From NCBI GenBank assembly GCA_012513005.1, contig JAAZCZ010000061.1, forward strand, positions 1 through 64,000: a stretch of 64,000 nucleotides of DNA, in the 5' to 3' direction. This document shows, piece by piece, positions 9,635 to 17,499 of this stretch (positions are counted from its first letter, which is position 1; every line of letters starts with the position of its first letter). The DNA comes from Oscillospiraceae bacterium (GTDB taxonomy: Bacteria; Bacillota; Clostridia; Oscillospirales; Oscillospiraceae). The notes beneath the pieces are model-generated. The model had not been told where the DNA came from and searched no databases. It saw only the letters and a program-made list of their open reading frames with translations. The translations under genes and the position numbers were made by a program.

Positions 9635-10789
9635 ATGTCTTATAAGACAGACTCTGGACCTGAGAATGTAGTAACATTAAAAGTCCTCGGAATCGGTGGA
9701 GCAGGCAACAATGTTGTTAATCGTATGGTTAAGTCAGGTACACAGGGTGTTGAGTTTATTTCAGTTAACACAGACAGGCAGGCACTGGCAGTATCTAATG
9801 CAGATTTAAAGCTCCAAATAGGAGAAAAGCTAACTCACGGGCAGGGCGCCGGCTCAGACCCCGAGGTTGGCAAGAAGAGTGCAGAGGAAAGCCGCAATGA
9901 AATTGCAAAGTGCTTTGAGTCTGCAGATATGGTGTTTATTACTGCAGGAATGGGAGGCGGAACCGGAACAGGTGCTGCGCCGATTATTGCTGATATTGCT
10001 CGTGAGGCTGACATTCTTACTGTCGGTGTGGTTACCAAGCCTTTCAAATTTGAAGGAAAAAGAAGAATGGAACAGGCAATGGAAGGAATTAACGCCTTAA
10101 TTTCAAAGGTTGATTCACTTCTTATTATTCCTAATGACCGTCTAAAATATGCAACTGACCAAAAGATTACCTTGGCAAACGCTTTTGAAATAGCAGACGA
10201 TGTTTTAAGACAAGCTGTTACCAGCGTTTCAGATCTTATTAAATCCACCGGTTTTATAAACCTTGATTTTGCCGACGTAACAACAATAATGAAGGGTGCA
10301 GGTTTTGCACATATGGGCGTAGGTCACGCTGTAGGCAAGGGCAAAGCAGAGGAAGCTGCCAAACTTGCAGTATCCAGCCCCTTAATGGAAACCTCAATAA
10401 ATGGCGCCCGCGGTGTTCTTATAAACATTACAGGCTCAGAAGACATGGGCTTAGATGATATAGAAACTGCCGCAAATCTTGTGCAGGAAGCTGCACATCC
10501 GGACGCAAATATTATCTTCGGTGCGACCTTTGACAACACGTTAGAGGACGAAATCAGAGTAACTGTTATAGCAACAGGCTTTGAGGACAGCAGCAAGCCA
10601 AAGTTAAAGTCGCCCATTGATATTCAGGCACCCAACAAGATTGCACCTGACTTTATTAACATACCTGATGATGATATTAAGCCCGTCAGCTTTTCTAAGC
10701 CGGCACCTGAACCCGCACCGGCTCCCACTACAAGACCGGCTGATGAGGATCCCTTTGACAGCATCTTCAAAATATTTAACACTCAGTGA
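9635..10789 (+). CDS. ftsZ: Cell division tubulin homologue FtsZ
   Basis: GTPase that polymerises into the Z ring. N-terminal VLGIGGAGNNVVNRM, tubulin signature GGGTGTGAAP, and the T7 synergy-loop region with NLDFADV are intact. A proline-rich linker follows the core. The frame is open back to a TTG at 9527 and an ATG at 9554. The ATG at 9635 is preferred: AGGGAGG sits 8 nt upstream, the N-terminus then matches family length (384 residues), and the longer form would overlap the promoter. The extreme C-terminus reads EDPFDSIFKIFNTQ, not the usual DIPxFLRxR-type peptide that binds FtsA, SepF or ZapD. Confidence 0.96.
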   Translation: MSYKTDSGPENVVTLKVLGIGGAGNNVVNRMVKSGTQGVEFISVNTDRQALAVSNADLKLQIGEKLTHGQGAGSDPEVGKKSAEESRNEIAKCFESADMVFITAGMGGGTGTGAAPIIADIAREADILTVGVVTKPFKFEGKRRMEQAMEGINALISKVDSLLIIPNDRLKYATDQKITLANAFEIADDVLRQAVTSVSDLIKSTGFINLDFADVTTIMKGAGFAHMGVGHAVGKGKAEEAAKLAVSSPLMETSINGARGVLINITGSEDMGLDDIETAANLVQEAAHPDANIIFGATFDNTLEDEIRVTVIATGFEDSSKPKLKSPIDIQAPNKIAPDFINIPDDDIKPVSFSKPAPEPAPAPTTRPADEDPFDSIFKIFNTQ

Positions 10790-10803
10790 TAAAGCTTATC
10801 TTT

Positions 10804-10834
10804 TTAGCGGGCAGCGTTGCTGTCCGCTAATTTT
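10804..10834 (+). terminator. Rho-independent terminator of ftsZ
   Basis: Twelve-base arms (ttagcgggcagc / gctgtccgctaa, one mismatch-type pair) around a 3-nt loop, followed by TTTT, 15 nt after the ftsZ stop. Confidence 0.85.
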
Positions 10835-10881
10835 ATAAGTAGTAATTTTGAAAAGTGATTTTAAACCCTTTGATTTATTAT

Positions 10882-10910
10882 TTGTTGTGTGTTAACATCA
10901 CTTGTATATT
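10882..10910 (+). promoter_or_regulatory. SigA-type promoter of the capA-like gene
   Basis: TTGTTG (10882-10887) and TATATT (10905-10910) separated by 17 bp, ending 20 bp before the start codon. Confidence 0.6.
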
Positions 10911-10930
10911 ACTGATTAAGGATTATTTCT

Positions 10931-12217
10931 ATGAATAAAAAACTCAAATTGGCGCTAATAATAACGGGCTCTTTAATTGCTATTCTTCTCGCTGTTTTTT
11001 TAGCAAAAACATTGTTTAAACCGGCAGTGCAGGAAGTTGCAGTTACTGAAACACCCTTAGTAACAGAAACACCTGCTCCTACTGAGACAGCGCCTCCGGA
11101 ACATATTAATACTACCGCAGCTAATATAGCAGTTGCAGGGGATGTGCTTGTACATGCAGCATTGAATCAAGAAGCCCTTTCCGGGGATGTATATAATTAC
11201 TTACCTGTTATGGGAAGCGTTAAGGACCTGGTTTCTGCTGCCGATTATGCAATTTGTTCTTTGGGAACTACTTTTAGCGGCAGCGAAGAATTTTCTGCTT
11301 ATCCCAGATCTGTGTCACCGCCCAGCTTGGCAGGGTCTTTAAAAGAGGCGGGATTTGATTTAATCAATACAGCAACATCCCATGCAGCAGATTCATTTAA
11401 ACCCGGGATAGCGTATACGTTAGACAGACTCGATGAAGCAGGTCTTGCTCATGTGGGCACATACAGAACTCAGGAAGAGCGCGAATCAAATAATGGCGCT
11501 GCTTTTGCGGATATTAACGGAATCAAGTTTGCATTTTTAGCGTACACTGCCGATACTAATAAAATACCCATTTCGGGCTTCGAGTATGCAGTTAACTTAT
11601 CTACTTCGGACTATCTTAAGTCTGCAAACAATTTTCTGTTTGATAAAATCTCAGCCGAACTAGCTGCAGTAAAGGCAGCAGGTGCTGATTTTGTTGTTGT
11701 TAATATGTCATGGGGCGATGAATTTGCAAAGGAACCGACCGAGAAGCAGAGGGAAGTAAGCGATTTTATCATAAAAAATGGGGGAGACGTGATTATCGGC
11801 GGACATGCCCTTGTTCCTCAGGCGATGGAATCCAGAATTGTTAAGGATGAAAACGGAAAAGAGAGAAAGGGATTTGTTTCCTATTCGCTCGGCAACTTTA
11901 TCTCTTGCCAAAAGGATCTGCTCGCCGATGTCTCTTCAATATTGAATCTCACAGTAAAGAAAGATACGGATACCGGCGAAACTTGGCTTGAGGATGTAAG
12001 CTATACACCAATTATGATGGTAAACCTAAACCGCTTTACGATTACCAATTTTGACTGGAAATACAGACTGTTTGATTTACATGCTGCTATTAATGCAAGC
12101 CAAGAGGGAAGCCCTTATGACTTTATGAACGATGACTTGCTTGAGTATATGAAATCCTCACTTAACACATTAAGAGTTATATACGGAGAGCGCTTTGATA
12201 AATATACTAAGCAGTAA
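10931..12217 (+). CDS. CapA/PgsA-like exported protein with altered metal-site residues
   Basis: N-terminal membrane anchor (about residues 5-27), a Thr/Pro linker (about 35-60), then a domain that aligns clearly by eye with CapA (poly-gamma-glutamate synthesis PgsA; calcineurin-like phosphoesterase fold). The fold motifs can be followed: AGDVLVHAAL keeps the first Asp. Residues normally binding metals are changed: NLET is SLGT, ANNH is ATSH, MHWG is MSWG, and SHPHVLQ is GHALVPQ. It is probably extracytoplasmic and perhaps not a working phosphoesterase. There are no cap/pgs neighbours, so a role in capsule synthesis is not supported. It is monocistronic, with its own promoter and terminator. 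Confidence 0.8.
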   Translation: MNKKLKLALIITGSLIAILLAVFLAKTLFKPAVQEVAVTETPLVTETPAPTETAPPEHINTTAANIAVAGDVLVHAALNQEALSGDVYNYLPVMGSVKDLVSAADYAICSLGTTFSGSEEFSAYPRSVSPPSLAGSLKEAGFDLINTATSHAADSFKPGIAYTLDRLDEAGLAHVGTYRTQEERESNNGAAFADINGIKFAFLAYTADTNKIPISGFEYAVNLSTSDYLKSANNFLFDKISAELAAVKAAGADFVVVNMSWGDEFAKEPTEKQREVSDFIIKNGGDVIIGGHALVPQAMESRIVKDENGKERKGFVSYSLGNFISCQKDLLADVSSILNLTVKKDTDTGETWLEDVSYTPIMMVNLNRFTITNFDWKYRLFDLHAAINASQEGSPYDFMNDDLLEYMKSSLNTLRVIYGERFDKYTKQ

Positions 12218-12226
12218 TTGAGCATT

Positions 12227-12257
12227 AAAAATGCCCGCCAAAATGGCGGGCATTTTT
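12227..12257. terminator. Bidirectional terminator between capA-like gene and rubrerythrin
   Basis: Perfect 13-base arms (aaaaatgcccgcc / ggcgggcattttt) with a 5-nt loop. The A-run and T-run on either side make it work on both strands. Confidence 0.9.
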
Positions 12258-12265
12258 AGCTTAAA

Positions 12266-12805
12266 TTAATAATTTTTAGCTTCGATTTCAAAGTGTGCCT
12301 GAGGATGCACACAAACAGGACATACATCCGGCGCGTTTTTGCCTTCGTGAATGTGTCCGCAGTTGCGACAAATCCAAACCTGAACAGAGTTACGGCAGAA
12401 CACTTTCGCATCTTCGATATTTTTTAGAAGAGCAAGGTAGCGTTCTTCGTGATGCTTCTCAACTTCACGAACACCTGCAAACTGCTTTGCAATTTCAGTA
12501 AAGCCCTCTTCTTCGGCAACTTTTGCAAACTCAGCATACATTTCGGTCCATTCATAATGCTCGCCCTCGGCTGCCAATTTGAGGTTTTCGGGGGTTTTCC
12601 CAACTTTGCCGCCAACTAAATGCTTAAACCAAAGTTTTGCGTGCTCTTTCTCATTAAGAGCAGTTTTGGCAAATATTTCTGCTATTTGCTCATAGCCGTC
12701 TTTTTTTGCTTGAGAAGAGAAATAATCGTATTTGTTTCTTGCTTGCGATTCACCGGAAAATGCAGTTTCCAGATTTGCATATGTTTTACTTCCTTTTAAT
12801 TCCAT
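12266..12805 (-). CDS. rbr: Rubrerythrin
   Basis: Peroxide-reducing non-haem iron protein of anaerobes. The N-terminal four-helix di-iron domain has the Glu/His ligands in [34 protein letters not shown] and [10 protein letters not shown]. The C-terminal rubredoxin-like domain binds iron through CRNCGH (about 145-150) and [12 protein letters not shown] (about 161-172). The 179-residue length is normal. AGGAGG lies before the ATG. It is monocistronic, with a strong promoter, as expected for an oxidative stress gene. I could not identify a convincing PerR box. Confidence 0.96.
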   Translation of the reverse strand: MELKGSKTYANLETAFSGESQARNKYDYFSSQAKKDGYEQIAEIFAKTALNEKEHAKLWFKHLVGGKVGKTPENLKLAAEGEHYEWTEMYAEFAKVAEEEGFTEIAKQFAGVREVEKHHEERYLALLKNIEDAKVFCRNSVQVWICRNCGHIHEGKNAPDVCPVCVHPQAHFEIEAKNY

Positions 12806-12833
12806 AAGTAAGCCTCCTATATGATTTAATTAT

Positions 12834-12862
12834 ATTATAGTACGAATTCCGATTAAAAACAA
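12834..12862 (-). promoter_or_regulatory. Promoter of rubrerythrin
   Basis: On the minus strand TTGTTT (12862-12857) and TATAAT (12839-12834) have a 17-bp spacer, 28 bp before the start codon. Confidence 0.7.
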
Positions 12863-12899
12863 TAGCTTTTAGAAGTATTGTTAGTTATGAGCTTGATAC

Positions 12900-12928
12900 T
12901 TGATAAGAAGCGAATCATAGTTTATAAT
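12900..12928 (+). promoter_or_regulatory. Promoter of the HD-domain gene
   Basis: TTGATA (12900-12905) and TATAAT (12923-12928) with a 17-bp spacer. Transcription from here would begin about 12935, which rules out a TTG start at 12931. Confidence 0.7.
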
Positions 12929-12951
12929 CTTTGAAAAACGGAGGTAATAAC

Positions 12952-13491
12952 ATGGGATTTGTACCAAAACCCGAAGAAGCTTTGGATATAATAAAAAAGT
13001 ACAACAAGGAAGCATTTCACATTAGCCACGCTATTACAGTAGGAGAGGTCTTATCAAAAATTGCCGTAAAAGAGGACCCGGGCAGAGAGGATTACTGGAA
13101 AACAGTCGGAATACTTCACGATATTGACTTTGAAGAGTACCCTGATGAACATTGCCAAAAGGCTGTATCGCTGCTGAGAAATGAGGGTATTGATGAGGAA
13201 ATAATCAAATCTGTCATCAGCCACGGATATGGGATTTGCTCAGATGTTGAGCCTACTCATATTATGGAAAAATACCTATTTGCGATTGACGAGCTAACAG
13301 GTCTTATTGGAGCTGCTGCATTAATGCGCCCTACGGGATTTGAAGGCATGGAAGTTAAGTCTGTTGTAAAAAAATTTAAGGACAAAAAATTTGCTGCAGG
13401 CTGCTCTAGAGATATTATCAGCAGGGGAGCAGAAATGCTCGGAATAAGCCTTCAGGAACTGATTCAAATAACATTAGATGCTATGAAGTAG
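12952..13491 (+). CDS. HD-domain hydrolase of unknown substrate
   Basis: Small HD-superfamily metal-dependent phosphohydrolase. The metal ligands can be followed: His in HISHA (about 24-28), the HD pair in ILHDIDF (about 54-60), His in ISHGYG, and Asp in AIDELTG (about 104-110). The arrangement resembles HDIG proteins that hydrolyse nucleotides, but nothing in the sequence names the substrate. The ATG at 12952 is chosen because GGAGG lies 8 nt upstream and the promoter ends at 12928. Monocistronic, with a terminator shared with ybaB. Confidence 0.8.
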   Translation: MGFVPKPEEALDIIKKYNKEAFHISHAITVGEVLSKIAVKEDPGREDYWKTVGILHDIDFEEYPDEHCQKAVSLLRNEGIDEEIIKSVISHGYGICSDVEPTHIMEKYLFAIDELTGLIGAAALMRPTGFEGMEVKSVVKKFKDKKFAAGCSRDIISRGAEMLGISLQELIQITLDAMK

Positions 13492-13506
13492 TATTAATAT
13501 ATACTA

Positions 13507-13540
13507 AAAACCAAGTGAGACATAAATCTCACTTGGTTTT
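13507..13540. terminator. Bidirectional terminator between HD gene and ybaB
   Basis: Perfect 14-base arms (aaaaccaagtgaga / tctcacttggtttt), 6-nt loop, T-run on the plus side and A-run on the left arm, so it can act for both converging genes. Confidence 0.9.
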
Positions 13541-13565
13541 TGTTTGTATTAAAAAATGTATATTA

Positions 13566-13901
13566 TTAGAACAGACCGCTTATCCCTGATAGCTTAGACA
13601 TACTCGCAGCTGAAGCATCGTCTGCAGCGCGCAGAGCTTCATTAATAGCTGCTATTACAAGGTCCTGAAGCATTTCTGCATCTGCAGGGTCTACTGCATC
13701 AGGAGAAATAATAAGCTCAGTTACAACGTGATCTCCGTTTACGGTAGCTTTAACAGCGCCTCCGCCTGAGCTTGCTGAATAAGTAGCAGATTTCAGCTCG
13801 TTTTGCATCCTCATGAGATCTTCCTGCATTTTTTGGGCCTGTTTAAGCATGTTTGCCTGGTTCATAGGTCCACGATTACCTTTAAAACCACCTTTAGCCA
13901 T
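13566..13901 (-). CDS. ybaB: YbaB/EbfC family nucleoid-associated protein
   Basis: Small dimeric DNA-binding protein, typically encoded beside dnaX and recR. The 111-residue sequence has a Met/Gln-rich first helix (NQANMLKQAQKMQEDLMRMQ), the conserved VKATVNGDHVVTELIISPDAVDP segment and a helical C-terminus. AAGGAGG precedes the ATG, which overlaps the end of dnaX by 8 nt. recR, its usual third partner, lies about 28 kb away in this window. Confidence 0.93.
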   Translation of the reverse strand: MAKGGFKGNRGPMNQANMLKQAQKMQEDLMRMQNELKSATYSASSGGGAVKATVNGDHVVTELIISPDAVDPADAEMLQDLVIAAINEALRAADDASAASMSKLSGISGLF

Positions 13902-15660
13902 TGTTATCCTCCTTAATTATTGTAACAATATTTTTAAATTTTTTTATTTCGTCAATGTCTCGTTTTTCTGCAAACGGTACATCAGACGTCATCTTCTTAA
14001 TAGAAACCTTATAATGCCTGCCGCTAAGCTCATGTGCTGAAACTGCAATTGCATCGCTCACTTCACTTTTGCTCAGAATCTCATAAGCAAAGCCGGGCTT
14101 AAGCAGCACAGATATTTGACCATCTTCCACTTCACCGACAGAATCATTGGAATTTGATAAAACGGCAAATAAGTGCGCTTTTAGCTTTAGCTCTAAGTTG
14201 CTGAGAATCTCTTCCCATGTAATATCATTATTGTAGATTTGAGGCTTGACATTCTCTTTCGGCTCTTCCGGTTTTTCCGTAATTTCCTGCACTTCTAAAA
14301 TATCACTATGTAATTTTTCATCAGTAATATTGTCCGGTGCAGATAACAAAGATTCAGCAGCAATATCTGAGTTTTTAGTGTTTTGAATCTCAGAATAAGG
14401 AATTGCAGCGATAGCATCCTCAGCAGGTTCATTCGAAATCATATTTTCAGATACAGCCTCAGCGGAAAATGCAGCTTTTACATCTCGATTACTGATCGCA
14501 TTATTTAATTTATCTTCAAGAAAAGAAATCCGTTCATATAAATCGGTACAGGAATCATCAATAATTTTCTCATTTCCGACATTACATAGCTCTATCAAGC
14601 AAATTTCAGCAGTAATAGATGGGGAAGGGCCTGTTCTCATGGAGGAAATTCCGTTTTTAATCTTTTCCATAGAACGAATAAGTTGCGACGAGGTTGCTAG
14701 TGTAGTTAATGGCTTTACATCCGAATCCGAATAACCTACATTTATTAGCGCATGCGCCTTAGATTTTGAGCCCGCAGCCAGTTTATAGACAAAAATATCT
14801 CTGTATAGGGCTAGAAGCTCAGATAAAATAGCAGCAGGGTCTTTGCCTAAATTCCAGTTTTTGCGATAAATCGACAAAACCTCAGAAACGTTGCCCACTA
14901 TAGCTGCTTTATAAAGCGAGATTGCTTCGCTCCTGCCCAAGATACCCATAGTGTCAAAAACTGTTTCTAAGGATACCGTTTGCGACATAGAACACTGATC
15001 TAAAATTGATATGGCATCACGCAATGAGCCCTCCGAAAGTCTGGCTATAAGCTCAGATGCCTCAGTTTCAAGATTAATGTTCTCTTTATCAGCAATATTC
15101 AAAATTCTCTCAGAAATCTCATCGGAACTAATTCTTCTGAATCCAAAACGCTGACAACGAGACAGTATTGTAATCGGAACCTTATGAAGCTCGGTTGTTG
15201 CAAGTATAAAAACAAGGTGGGCAGGGGGCTCTTCAATTATTTTAAGTAAGGCATTAAAGGCTGCCGTGGTGAGCATATGAACTTCGTCTATTATATACAC
15301 ACGCTTCTTAACACCGGCAGGTGAATAAATAGCTTCACTCCGAAGAAGGCGGGCATCCTCGACCTTGTTGTTTGAAGCTGCATCAATTTCAATTACATCT
15401 AATATAGAACCGTCACTAATCCCGACACAAGCTGCGCATTTGTTGCAAGGGTTTCCGTTTTGGGGATTTAAGCAGTTTACTGCCTTGGATAAAATCTTTG
15501 CACAGCTCGTTTTTCCTGTTCCTCTTGTACCAACAAATAGGTAAGCATGTGAAAGCTTTCCGGAATCAACTTGAGATTTGAGAACATCAGTAATATGACT
15601 TTGACCGACAACGTCATCAAAGCTTAGAGGTCTGTATTTTCGGTAAAGTGCCTGATACAT
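13894..15660 (-). CDS. dnaX: DNA polymerase III subunits gamma/tau
   Basis: Clamp-loader ATPase of the replisome. The AAA+ domain has VGTRGTGKTS (Walker A), a zinc module with CLNPQNGNPCNKCAAC, IIDEVHML (Walker B) and ILSRCQRF (sensor/SRC). A low-complexity acidic region and a tau-type C-terminal domain follow. The family N-terminus MYQALYRKYRP starts at the ATG at 15660, with GGAG 7 nt upstream. A TTG four codons earlier (15672) contains part of that ribosome binding site and is rejected. It lies just downstream of the SRP RNA and upstream of ybaB, a conserved Firmicutes order. Confidence 0.95.
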   Translation of the reverse strand: MYQALYRKYRPLSFDDVVGQSHITDVLKSQVDSGKLSHAYLFVGTRGTGKTSCAKILSKAVNCLNPQNGNPCNKCAACVGISDGSILDVIEIDAASNNKVEDARLLRSEAIYSPAGVKKRVYIIDEVHMLTTAAFNALLKIIEEPPAHLVFILATTELHKVPITILSRCQRFGFRRISSDEISERILNIADKENINLETEASELIARLSEGSLRDAISILDQCSMSQTVSLETVFDTMGILGRSEAISLYKAAIVGNVSEVLSIYRKNWNLGKDPAAILSELLALYRDIFVYKLAAGSKSKAHALINVGYSDSDVKPLTTLATSSQLIRSMEKIKNGISSMRTGPSPSITAEICLIELCNVGNEKIIDDSCTDLYERISFLEDKLNNAISNRDVKAAFSAEAVSENMISNEPAEDAIAAIPYSEIQNTKNSDIAAESLLSAPDNITDEKLHSDILEVQEITEKPEEPKENVKPQIYNNDITWEEILSNLELKLKAHLFAVLSNSNDSVGEVEDGQISVLLKPGFAYEILSKSEVSDAIAVSAHELSGRHYKVSIKKMTSDVPFAEKRDIDEIKKFKNIVTIIKEDNNG

Positions 15661-15683
15661 TGAATTCTCCAATCTAATAATGA

Positions 15684-15984
15684 TGGCGACTCTTTACAAG
15701 ACTGCACACCCTTGATTGAATGATGCGGTACATCCGCCATCCATCAGCCAACTATTTCCCGGCTTACCTGCGGCACACGGAGTTGCCCGCTTAATGCTGC
15801 TCGGTTCCCCGCCTGACATGGTTCACGGGTTTCCGTTGCGAAGGACCGGAACGTCAACGTTACTTAATGGACGCAGACAATACACCACATATCCTCTCTC
15901 GGGAATCCATCCCTGCTATAGCGGATTGCAGGTCACAGGGCACCGCTAGCTCCCCGATTGGTGCAGCCTTGTAAAAAGTCGCAT
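15684..15984 (-). ncRNA. ffs: Signal recognition particle RNA (large, with Alu domain)
   Basis: RNA scaffold of the SRP. On the minus strand, domain IV is clear around 15820-15780: AACCATGTCAGG, a CGG-GGAA-CCG tetraloop stem, then AGCAGCATTAAGCGG and GTGTGCCGCAGG, closely like the Bacillus scRNA. The ends pair over more than 20 bases (GCGACTTTTTACAAGGCTGC at 15982 against the segment ending GTCGC at 15686). That gives a molecule of about 300 nt with the long helix and Alu part found in Bacilli and Clostridia. dnaX begins 24 nt beyond the 3' end. Ends are estimated to within a few bases. Confidence 0.92.
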
Positions 15985-16070
15985 AAACATTCTACAACAA
16001 TACTTAGGTTTTTGCAATCTGATTTTATTAATAATATAAGGCAAAGCAGGCAATAATAAAGCCTCTCAGG

Positions 16071-16099
16071 TTGCATATTATACTCTTTAGATATATAAT
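16071..16099 (+). promoter_or_regulatory. Promoter of radA
   Basis: TTGCAT (16071-16076) and TATAAT (16094-16099) separated by 17 bp, 38 bp before the radA ATG. The in-frame GTG at 16102 is too close to the -10 box to be the start. Confidence 0.7.
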
Positions 16100-16137
16100 T
16101 AGTGAAAATAATTTTACATATTGAACGGAAAATATTA

Positions 16138-17499
16138 ATGAAGCAAAAGATAGTTTACTACTGCACGGAGTGCGGCAATGAAACGCCAAAATGGGCAGGG
16201 AAGTGCCCGGCTTGCGGGGCTTGGAATACCTTGGATGAGCAGCTTGTTAAGCCGAGCGCAAAATCTAAGGTGCTGCAAACAAAACCTATATCGCAGTCTG
16301 TATTAATTTCTGACATTTCATCTGCTGAGGAAATAAGATTTAAAACAGGCATGAACGAACTAAACAGAGTTCTTGGCGGAGGTGCTGTTAGAGGCTCGAT
16401 TGTTTTGGTTGGCGGTTCGCCCGGAGTCGGCAAATCAACATTGTTGCTGCAGCTTTGCGGAAATTTAGCAGATAGTGAAAAAATACTATATATAACAGGC
16501 GAGGAAAGCCCGGCTCAGCTAAAAATGAGAGCAGGGAGGCTCGGCATTGACAAAGGCGAAATATTAGTACATGCAGGAACAGAAATATCGGATATATTTT
16601 CGGCAATATCAGCTGCAAAACCCAGCGTAGTTGTAGTTGACTCTATTCAGACAACCTATGACAGCGAAATATCAGCAACTCCGGGCAGCATTACACAGGT
16701 TAGAGAATGTGCAATGGCAATAATGCGACTGGCAAAGGAAGAAGGTTTTACTGCATTTATTGTTGGGCACATTAATAAATCCGGAAACATCGCAGGTCCA
16801 AAGGTACTAGAACACATGGTAGACTGCGTATTGTATTTTGAGGGCGACCAAAGTCTCGGATATCGTATTTTACGGGCCGCAAAAAACAGATTTGGCTCAA
16901 CAAATGAGATAGGGGTATTTGAAATGGCGGACAAGGGCCTTAAAGAGGTCTTAAATCCCTCTGAAATGCTCCTTTCAGGCAGACCCACAGATTCACCAGG
17001 AACGATAGTCACTTGCATTATGGAGGGTTCCAGGCCTATTTTAGCTGAGATACAGGCACTTGTTGCAAAAACTAGCTTTGCTTCGGCGAGAAGAAACTCA
17101 AACGGCATAGATTTTAACAGGGCAATGCTTCTGATTGCAGTTCTTGAAAAGCTGGTTGGGCTAAAGATGTCCGAATGTGACTCCTATATCAATGTTGTAG
17201 GTGGTCTTAGGATTGATGAAACATCAGCAGATCTTGCTACATTGTTAGCTCTGGTATCCAGCTACTATGACAAGGAAATCTCATCCGGATTAGCGGCAGT
17301 AGGCGAAGTAGGGCTTTCCGGGGAAGTGAGACAGGTTGCGCAAATAAACCAGAGGCTGGCAGAAATTGCACGCATGGGATTTAGCGGATGTATTGTTCCA
17401 TTCCATAGCAAAGGTGAAATTACAGCCCCAAAAGACCTTAAAATTATTAAAGTTAAAAACATTAAAGAAGCGATAAGAGAAGCTTTGACAAATGGATAA
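16138..17499 (+). CDS. radA: DNA repair protein RadA
   Basis: RecA-like DNA-dependent helicase that helps branch migration during recombination. It has the N-terminal zinc finger CTECGNETPKWAGKCPACGAW, Walker A GSPGVGKST (about 95-103), the RadA-specific KNRFGSTNEIG motif, and a C-terminal Lon-like domain. The start MKQKIVYYCTEC at 16138 matches the family N-terminus, although the ribosome binding site is weak. The stop overlaps the next gene by 8 nt, so the two are probably translationally coupled. Confidence 0.95.
   Translation: MKQKIVYYCTECGNETPKWAGKCPACGAWNTLDEQLVKPSAKSKVLQTKPISQSVLISDISSAEEIRFKTGMNELNRVLGGGAVRGSIVLVGGSPGVGKSTLLLQLCGNLADSEKILYITGEESPAQLKMRAGRLGIDKGEILVHAGTEISDIFSAISAAKPSVVVVDSIQTTYDSEISATPGSITQVRECAMAIMRLAKEEGFTAFIVGHINKSGNIAGPKVLEHMVDCVLYFEGDQSLGYRILRAAKNRFGSTNEIGVFEMADKGLKEVLNPSEMLLSGRPTDSPGTIVTCIMEGSRPILAEIQALVAKTSFASARRNSNGIDFNRAMLLIAVLEKLVGLKMSECDSYINVVGGLRIDETSADLATLLALVSSYYDKEISSGLAAVGEVGLSGEVRQVAQINQRLAEIARMGFSGCIVPFHSKGEITAPKDLKIIKVKNIKEAIREALTNG

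Noticed and set aside
12834..12862. A PerR operator at the rubrerythrin promoter
   Set aside because: The AT-rich stretch does not give a convincing match to the PerR dyad by eye.
13930..13950. A-run near the end of dnaX as a programmed frameshift site
   Set aside because: It lies at the last codons, so a shift would hardly change the product; no gamma-type truncation site was seen at the expected place.
15716..15949. Open frame of 77 codons on the plus strand
   Set aside because: It is the complement of SRP RNA; the structure and conserved motifs explain the sequence.
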